The translations under genes were made by a program, and so were the position numbers. DNA of 9,169 nt from Candidatus Parcubacteria bacterium (lineage in GTDB: Bacteria > Patescibacteriota > Minisyncoccia > Minisyncoccales > UBA6532), in contig JAUSNC010000015.1 in NCBI GenBank assembly GCA_030645645.1, positions 1 to 9,169 on the forward strand, written 5' to 3'. Shown in pieces: positions 5,585 through 9,169 of this stretch; position 1 is the first letter of the stretch; every line of letters begins with the position of its first letter. The notes below the pieces were generated by a model that saw only the letters and a program-made list of their open reading frames with translations, did no database searches and was not told the origin of the DNA.

Positions 5585-6271
5585 ATGATAGCTAAATTCA
5601 AAGAAAAAGAAATAGCGATAAATCTTAGAAGAAAAGGATTATCTTATAATGAAATTCTAAGACGGGTTCCTGTCGCCAAATCGAGCCTGTCTTTATGGTT
5701 AAAAAGCGTTGGTTTAGCTAAGAAACAAAAACAAAGACTTACCGAAAAAAAATTAGCCGCTGGACGGAGAGGAGGGGAAGCGCGTAGAAACAAAAGATTG
5801 ATTAGTACCGCATTGATTAAAGATAAAGCCAAAGCAGAAATAAAAAATATCTCAAAAAGAGAGTTGTGGTTGATGGGAATAATGCTTCATTGGGCCGAAG
5901 GTGCTAAAGAGAAACAGTGGAATACTGGAGTGGGAGTAGATTTTAATAATTCTGATCCCTTAATGATTTCTTTATTTCTAAGATGGTTAAAAGAAATTTG
6001 TTTTATTTCTGAAAAAAATATAATCTATGATTTGTATATTCACGAGACAGCTGATTGGAAAAATGCTAGGCAATATTGGAGTAAGGTTATAAAAATTCAT
6101 CCTGATAATCTTAGAATATATTTTAAGAAGAATAAAATCCACACAAAAAGGAAAAATAGAGGGAGTAGCTATCATGGTTTAATAAGAATAAAAATTAGAA
6201 GAAGTACGGACTTGAACAGAAAAATTTCTGGTTGGATTGAGGGTATTTGTAAACATTGCGGGGTCGTCTAA
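5585..6271 (+). CDS. HTH-containing protein with a LAGLIDADG-like core, ending inside tRNA-Gln
   Basis: A 228-aa basic protein. Residues 10-41 read as a helix-turn-helix of resolvase/transposase style (RRKGLSYNEILRRVPVAKSS then LSLWLKSVGL). After a lysine/arginine-rich helix (45-90) comes LWLMGIMLHWAEGAKEK (94-110), then VDFNNSDPLMISLFLRWLKE (118-137), YIHETAD (151-157) and a basic C-terminus with RRSTDLNRKISGWIEGI (205-221). The LxGxxLHWAEG helix followed by a beta strand and 'NSDP..i..fl.wL' recalls one LAGLIDADG homing-endonuclease repeat, though the acidic position is Glu. From memory, such proteins are frequent unnamed ORFs in CPR genomes; no function is established. Its last four residues (CGVV) and TAA are encoded by the first 15 bases of the tRNA gene. 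No Shine-Dalgarno site is seen. Lower GC than dnaX upstream hints at a different history. It may be a regulator or a DNA endonuclease. Confidence 0.75.
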   Translation: MIAKFKEKEIAINLRRKGLSYNEILRRVPVAKSSLSLWLKSVGLAKKQKQRLTEKKLAAGRRGGEARRNKRLISTALIKDKAKAEIKNISKRELWLMGIMLHWAEGAKEKQWNTGVGVDFNNSDPLMISLFLRWLKEICFISEKNIIYDLYIHETADWKNARQYWSKVIKIHPDNLRIYFKKNKIHTKRKNRGSSYHGLIRIKIRRSTDLNRKISGWIEGICKHCGVV

Positions 6272-6328
6272 CGGTAGGACATCTCCCTTTGAAGGAGAAT
6301 ATTCTAGGTTCGAATCCTAGCCCCGCAG
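6257..6328 (+). tRNA. tRNA-Gln (anticodon TTG)
   Basis: A full cloverleaf can be drawn. The acceptor stem is TGCGGGG (6257-6263) with CCCCGCA (6321-6327). The D arm is GTCT/GGAC (6266-6280). The anticodon stem is TCTCC (6282-6286) with GGAGA (6294-6298), loop CTTTGAA, anticodon TTG at 6289-6291. A 5-base variable loop follows. The T stem is CTAGG/CCTAG with loop TTCGAAT (6304-6320). Discriminator base G and the weak U1-A72 pair fit glutamine identity. CCA is not encoded (GCT follows), so it must be added by CCA-adding enzyme. The upstream ORF overlaps its first 15 bases. Confidence 0.95.
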
Positions 6329-6358
6329 CTATTTTCCGATCTAATTTAGTATTAATTT

Positions 6359-6364
6359 TATAAT
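6359..6364 (+). promoter_or_regulatory. TATAAT box before the micro-ORF and SemiSWEET
   Basis: A perfect TATAAT (6359-6364) in AT-rich DNA, without a convincing -35. Transcription would start near 6371, just inside the 31-codon ORF at 6368. If this is the real promoter, that ORF would lose its ATG and the SemiSWEET would have a leader of about 90 bases. Read-through from the tRNA is the alternative. Confidence 0.3.
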
Positions 6365-6367
6365 AAA

Positions 6368-6463
6368 ATGGAAAAGGAAACCGAAAAAGAGTTGCTTGAG
6401 GATCCCGAAAAGCTTATTAAATTTCTTGAAGAAAAAAAGATTAATTTAGAAATAAAAATATGA
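6368..6463 (+). CDS. Micro-ORF (31 aa) overlapping the SemiSWEET start
   Basis: ATG at 6368 opens a 31-codon frame: MEKETEKELLEDPEKLIKFL then EEKKINLEIKI. It is rich in Glu and Lys and likely one amphipathic helix. Its TGA (6461-6463) overlaps the SemiSWEET ATG (6460) as ATGA, which suggests translational coupling and is the main reason to list it. No family is recognised, no Shine-Dalgarno site is visible, and the nearest TATAAT box is too close to the ATG to drive it. It could be a small protein, a leader peptide or chance. Confidence 0.4.
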   Translation: MEKETEKELLEDPEKLIKFLEEKKINLEIKI

Positions 6464-6714
6464 ATTGGATAGTTTTAATTGGCATAATGGCAGCTATATT
6501 CACTACTGCTTCTTTTGTGCCACAAGTAGTCAAGATTATAAAAACAAAACAAACAAGGGATATTTCCCTTTCAATGTATGCTATTTTAACTATAGGATTT
6601 TTTCTATGGTTAATTTATGGTTTAATGATTAAAGATACACCAATAGTTCTTGCGAATATAATTTCTTTTAGTTTATCAATGACTGTTTTAGTTTTTAAAA
6701 TAAAGAACGGTTAA
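6460..6714 (+). CDS. SemiSWEET-type sugar transporter (PQ-loop/MtN3 family)
   Basis: 84 aa with three membrane helices (about 3-25, 37-57, 61-79), the size and layout of bacterial SemiSWEETs. These dimerise to form a passive sugar carrier in the cytoplasmic membrane. The PQ motif is in SFVPQVVKIIKTKQTRDIS (18-36; P21, Q22), with SLSMYAIL (37-44) opening helix 2 and the conserved Asn in PIVLANIISF (61-70; N66). It begins inside the last codon of a 31-aa ORF by an ATGA overlap. Two ORFs and a tRNA upstream offer no hint of the sugar. No terminator is seen after it. Confidence 0.9.
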   Translation: MNWIVLIGIMAAIFTTASFVPQVVKIIKTKQTRDISLSMYAILTIGFFLWLIYGLMIKDTPIVLANIISFSLSMTVLVFKIKNG

Positions 6715-6716
6715 TT

Positions 6717-6872
6717 TACTAAATTGGTTCTGATATCGTCCCATAGTCTCAGCCATTATATATTAAGCCAGTTGACTGAAATCGTTTAACTATATACAGA
6801 ATAAATGATATATAGTATAATTCATCAATAAGCAAAAAAGGTCGCTATAATAATTTTTTTAAAAAAAACAAT
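6717..6872 (+). promoter_or_regulatory. Intergenic region with promoter and inverted repeat before the SWIB gene
   Basis: The best promoter here is TATACA (6793-6798), a 17-base spacer and TATAAT (6816-6821), with a start near 6828. A perfect 8-bp inverted repeat, ACTATATA (6789-6796) and TATATAGT (6809-6816) with a 12-base gap, covers the -35 and spacer and could bind a dimeric regulator. Another TTGACT lies at 6772-6777 with only a 15-base spacing to TATACA. A second TATAAT (6846-6851) and a T7A8 run (6854-6868) lie just before the ATG; the run would bend the DNA. No ORF is seen here. Confidence 0.4.
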
Positions 6873-7127
6873 ATGGCAAAATCTAATTCAGCGTTTATGA
6901 AGCCGATGAAAATCAGCGATGATTTAGCAGCAGTAGTCGGCAAGGGGCCAATGTCCCGTCCCCAGGTTGTAAAGAAACTTTGGGTGTATATCAAAAAGAA
7001 CGACCTTCAAGACAAGAAGAACAGGCGCAATATCATTGCCGATGAGAACTTAAAGAAGGTTTTCAAAGGAAAAGCAGTTGTCTCTATGTTTGAGATGACC
7101 AAGCTTGTTTCTAAACATATCTCCTAA
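6873..7127 (+). CDS. SWIB/MDM2-domain protein
   Basis: An 84-aa protein that is essentially one SWIB domain: LAAVVGKGPMSRPQVVKKLW (18-37), VYIKKNDLQDKKNRRNI (38-54), then ADENLKKVF (56-64) and a closing VVSMFEMTKLVSKHI (69-83). In eukaryotes the domain occurs in SWI/SNF complexes and MDM2, where it binds proteins. In bacteria, stand-alone SWIB proteins are known from chlamydiae and from CPR genomes, with roles suggested in chromatin or DNA topology but not settled. The ATG follows a T7A8 tract with no Shine-Dalgarno site. An intrinsic terminator 20 bases after the stop makes it a single-gene unit. The protein is basic, compatible with action at nucleic acid. Confidence 0.92.
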   Translation: MAKSNSAFMKPMKISDDLAAVVGKGPMSRPQVVKKLWVYIKKNDLQDKKNRRNIIADENLKKVFKGKAVVSMFEMTKLVSKHIS

Positions 7128-7147
7128 GGCAGTTAGTTTAACTAAAC

Positions 7148-7170
7148 AACCCGGCGCGTGTCGGGTTTTT
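7148..7170 (+). terminator. Intrinsic terminator after the SWIB gene
   Basis: AACCCG (7148-7153) pairs with CGGGTT (7162-7167), followed by T to 7170. The stem can be extended outward by ACTAAA (7141-7146) with TTTAGT, leaving one bulged C (7147). GC-rich loop GCGCGTGT. This is the most GC-rich hairpin in the window. Confidence 0.8.
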
Positions 7171-7188
7171 AGTTTATTTATAAAAAGA

Positions 7189-7217
7189 TCGCCAAAAAAG
7201 CGGTTTTTTAGTAGAAT
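7189..7217 (+). promoter_or_regulatory. Candidate promoter for threonine synthase
   Basis: TCGCCA (7189-7194), a 17-base spacer and TAGAAT (7212-7217). Transcription would start at about the A of ATG 7224, giving a leaderless message, in keeping with the missing Shine-Dalgarno site. The spacer holds A6-GCGG-T6 (7194-7209), a small AT hairpin. Confidence 0.35.
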
Positions 7218-7223
7218 AACAGT

Positions 7224-8582
7224 ATGAAGGGAATTTATTTCTGGCACCAGTGTATAGAATGCGGTTCAACTTTCCAGCCGCAGAATTTCTTCTATGTTTG
7301 CCCTAAATGCAAAGGTTTGCTTTTAGTTAAGCGGGACGAAGAGTGGATTGATAAACATATAGGCTCAGGCAGGAAGGCTCAATTCTTTTTTGACAATATC
7401 AGATTTGGCAAAGAGAGAAATAAATATCCAAATGGCAGCGGCGTTTTTATGTGGCTACCTTTAATCCTGCCGGGTTTTCCTAAGGAAGCAGTCATATCTT
7501 TAAAAGAAGGGTTTACGGATCTTTTTGAGATACCTGATTGGCTTAAGAAAAAAACAGGACTTAAAAATCTTTTTATAAAAATGGAAGGCCAATTGCCTTC
7601 AGAAAGCTTCAAAGACCGGGGAATGTCGGTGGCAATTTCAGAAGCAATCAGACTGCAGAGTCTTTATCCCAAGCTCAAAATCAAATATGTCGCTTGCGCC
7701 AGTACCGGCGATACTTCCGCTTCTGCCGCTATTTATACCGCTTATGTCAGAGACAGGCTGAAGTGCATTGTTTTTCTGCCATATGGAAAGATTTCGTCAG
7801 GGCAGCTGTTTCAGACAATGGCCCATGGCGCCCTGGTTATTAACATTAAGCATCCAAAGGGGTTTGACGGATGCATGGAGCTGATTCAAAAATACTGCAG
7901 CAAGCATCCTGAGATTGTTTTGGTAAATTCTAAGAATGATTTCAGGATTGTGGGACAGGAAACCATTGCTCTGGAAATTTGCCAGGACCTCAGATGGAAG
8001 GCTCCGAAATGGATTTCCATCCCATGCGGCAATACAGGCAATCTGACTGCCTTGATGGTTTCTCTTTTAAGAATGAAGGAAAGAAAGATGATAGATTCCT
8101 TGCCGAGCATCATTGTGGCTCAAACAAAGGGAGCCAATACCTTAGTGCGCTGGGCAAAGAGCAAATTCAAAACCTATCAGCCCGGTATTTTCCATGATTC
8201 GGTCGCTTCAGCTATGAATATTCAGGATCCGGTCAGCTTTCCCCGGATTAAGAAATTATATAAGAAATTTAGAATTGAGTTTTTCGATGTGGCTGAAAAA
8301 GAAATTCAAAGAACCAGAGCTCTTTTTATGGGCGGGGGAGCCAATATTTGTCCCCAGACAGCTGTTGCTTTAGATGCAGTCTTGCAGGCAAAAAGCAAAA
8401 GAATTATAAAGGAAAATGATTTGGTGGTAGTGATTGGCACTGCCAGCGGAATCAAGTTTGCTGAATCAGGGATAAAACACCATTTAAAAGGCGATACTGC
8501 TGATTTTGCCAACCCTCCCAGGGTTACTGACGGCACAATTGAGGATATAGAGAGAGCAATTGGAAATCAGGAATCGTTTTAA
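7224..8582 (+). CDS. thrC: Threonine synthase (PLP-dependent), with N-terminal zinc ribbon
   Basis: 452 aa of the PLP fold-type II family that turns O-phosphohomoserine into threonine. An N-terminal ribbon has C10-xx-C13 and C26-xx-C29. The PLP lysine is K130 in SESFKDRGM (126-134). The substrate/PLP loop is STGDTSASAA (160-169), the phosphate-binding loop PCGNTGN (267-273), and GTASG (405-409) closes the cofactor site. Most family members read NPTGSFKDRG at the lysine; here it is LPSESFKDRG, so the three residues before SFK differ and the exact substrate is less certain. Length fits. No homoserine kinase, homoserine dehydrogenase or aspartokinase gene is nearby, so the source of phosphohomoserine is not evident here. 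Single gene, with its own candidate promoter and no clear terminator. Confidence 0.88.
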   Translation: MKGIYFWHQCIECGSTFQPQNFFYVCPKCKGLLLVKRDEEWIDKHIGSGRKAQFFFDNIRFGKERNKYPNGSGVFMWLPLILPGFPKEAVISLKEGFTDLFEIPDWLKKKTGLKNLFIKMEGQLPSESFKDRGMSVAISEAIRLQSLYPKLKIKYVACASTGDTSASAAIYTAYVRDRLKCIVFLPYGKISSGQLFQTMAHGALVINIKHPKGFDGCMELIQKYCSKHPEIVLVNSKNDFRIVGQETIALEICQDLRWKAPKWISIPCGNTGNLTALMVSLLRMKERKMIDSLPSIIVAQTKGANTLVRWAKSKFKTYQPGIFHDSVASAMNIQDPVSFPRIKKLYKKFRIEFFDVAEKEIQRTRALFMGGGANICPQTAVALDAVLQAKSKRIIKENDLVVVIGTASGIKFAESGIKHHLKGDTADFANPPRVTDGTIEDIERAIGNQESF

Positions 8583-8612
8583 GGATTTTAAAGATGATAT
8601 TATCGTTTTGAT

Positions 8613-8640
8613 TTGACCGGTTTATATAATCTGATATATT
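8613..8640 (+). promoter_or_regulatory. Promoter of the secreted-protein gene
   Basis: TTGACC (8613-8618), a 16-base spacer and TATATT (8635-8640). The start would be near 8647, giving a leader of about 47 bases before ATG 8694. AAAGG (8655-8659) lies too far upstream of the ATG to act as a ribosome site. The 111 bases between thrC and this gene hold nothing else I can identify. Confidence 0.55.
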
Positions 8641-8693
8641 AGAAACAAATACATAAAGGTCGGAAAGCTTTATTTAACTAAAAATAAATCAAT

Positions 8694-9169
8694 ATGACAA
8701 AGAAAATTTACGCCATTCTAACGGTTTCAGCCTTAATTTTAGGTGCTAGCGCGGTTTTATCCCTTTCGGCTACCGCAGCCACTCCGAGATGTGCCACTAT
8801 TCAAGGGGGTACTATTGTGGATAGTGCTGGAAATCCAATTACTCTCGGATACGACATCTATGGTTATAACTATCAAGCCCATATGTTCAATGGTACTTAC
8901 GACAGTTCTGATAGAAATTTGGACAGCACCTATTGGGGTGACACAGCTGATTATGTAGATGACAATCTTATAATGAAATGGTCTGACGCATGGCTTTCAA
9001 ATAAAGATTGTAATGACGACGGCAAATTGGATCGTGGACTTATAGATGGCTTGTCTAATGGAACAAGTAAGGGTTGGCTTACAAATCAGAACGAGGGCGA
9101 TTATGATTCGGATGGAGATGGAACACAGGATGCGCACTATACGTACTTTGCGAAGATTGTCTGGGTCGG
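8694..9169 (+). CDS. Secreted protein with acidic Ca-binding-like loops (C-terminus beyond window)
   Basis: An open frame of 158 codons running off the right edge. The N-terminus MTKKIYAILTVSALILGASA, then VLSLSATAATPR, is a Sec signal peptide: a Lys pair, a hydrophobic core and a likely signal-peptidase site after ATA or TAA near residue 30. The mature part reads GYDIYGYNYQAHMFNG (55-70), then aromatic/acidic segments, WLSNKDCNDDGKLDRG with an EF-hand or dockerin-like D-x-N-x-D-G-x-L-D, TSKGWLTNQNEGDYD, and DSDGDGTQD, typical of calcium-bound loops, followed by YFAKIVWVG. I recall unnamed secreted proteins with a 'GYNYQAHMFNG ... WLSNKDCDGDGKLDR ... GAWLTN' pattern in archaeal and metagenomic assemblies. 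That is memory, not a search, and no function is known. It is probably a surface or extracellular protein. ATG 8694 is the only start that keeps a full signal peptide. Confidence 0.82.
   Translation, partial: MTKKIYAILTVSALILGASAVLSLSATAATPRCATIQGGTIVDSAGNPITLGYDIYGYNYQAHMFNGTYDSSDRNLDSTYWGDTADYVDDNLIMKWSDAWLSNKDCNDDGKLDRGLIDGLSNGTSKGWLTNQNEGDYDSDGDGTQDAHYTYFAKIVWV

Noticed and set aside
7194..7209. A6-GCGG-T6 hairpin read as a second terminator after the SWIB gene.
   Set aside because: The stem is only A-T pairs and a strong terminator already lies at 7148-7170; the sequence falls in the spacer of the thrC promoter candidate.
8583..8612. A possible terminator after thrC in the AT-rich sequence.
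   Set aside because: No stem longer than three or four pairs with a following T run could be drawn.
1..9169. Search for CRISPR repeats, insertion sequences, integrases and rRNA.
   Set aside because: No spaced direct repeats, terminal inverted repeats with a transposase, or rRNA segments were seen. The tRNA has no second attachment-like copy in the window.

Overview
The window looks like a piece of an AT-rich bacterial chromosome. Its core genes are bacterial: a DnaB-type helicase, RecR, the clamp-loader subunit DnaX and cysteinyl-tRNA synthetase. Small accessory genes of kinds I associate with Candidate Phyla Radiation (Patescibacteria, Parcubacteria-like) genomes accompany them: a GtrA-like membrane protein fused ahead of dnaX, a stand-alone SWIB protein, a SemiSWEET, a helix-turn-helix ORF abutting a tRNA, and a tRNA gene without encoded CCA. 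TGA behaves as a stop. The lineage is inferred from gene content; no marker gene settles it.

Layout. Minus strand, 1-2854: cysS, then dnaB, then the first 24 codons of recR, which runs off the left edge. Plus strand, 2908-3722: two self-contained units placed head to tail. Each has a TTGACT-17-TATA promoter, a Shine-Dalgarno site, a gene that begins with a zinc ribbon, and an intrinsic terminator. The first gene (57 aa) is little more than the ribbon. The second (139 aa) continues into a helical region that resembles one cyclin-fold repeat of TFIIB/TFB. Plus strand, 3790-5498: a GtrA-family membrane protein overlaps dnaX by the ATGA tetranucleotide. At 5585-6328 an HTH-containing ORF ends inside a tRNA-Gln(TTG) gene. 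At 6368-6716 a 31-codon micro-ORF overlaps a SemiSWEET transporter. Then come a SWIB-domain gene with its own terminator (6873-7170), a threonine synthase (7224-8582) and the 5' part of a secreted protein (8694 to the right edge).

How the genes fit together. The left half is information processing: replication restart and repair (recR), helicase (dnaB), clamp loader (dnaX), translation (cysS, tRNA-Gln) and possible transcription or chromatin factors (zinc-ribbon pair, SWIB). The right half is a series of single genes for sugar transport, amino-acid metabolism and export to the cell surface. No mobile element, CRISPR array or rRNA is seen, and no gene-free stretch exceeds 300 bases.

The most unusual item is the tandem zinc-ribbon pair at 2908-3722, whose longer member may be a minimal TFIIB-like protein in a bacterium. 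That assignment rests on motif reading alone and needs a profile or structure search.
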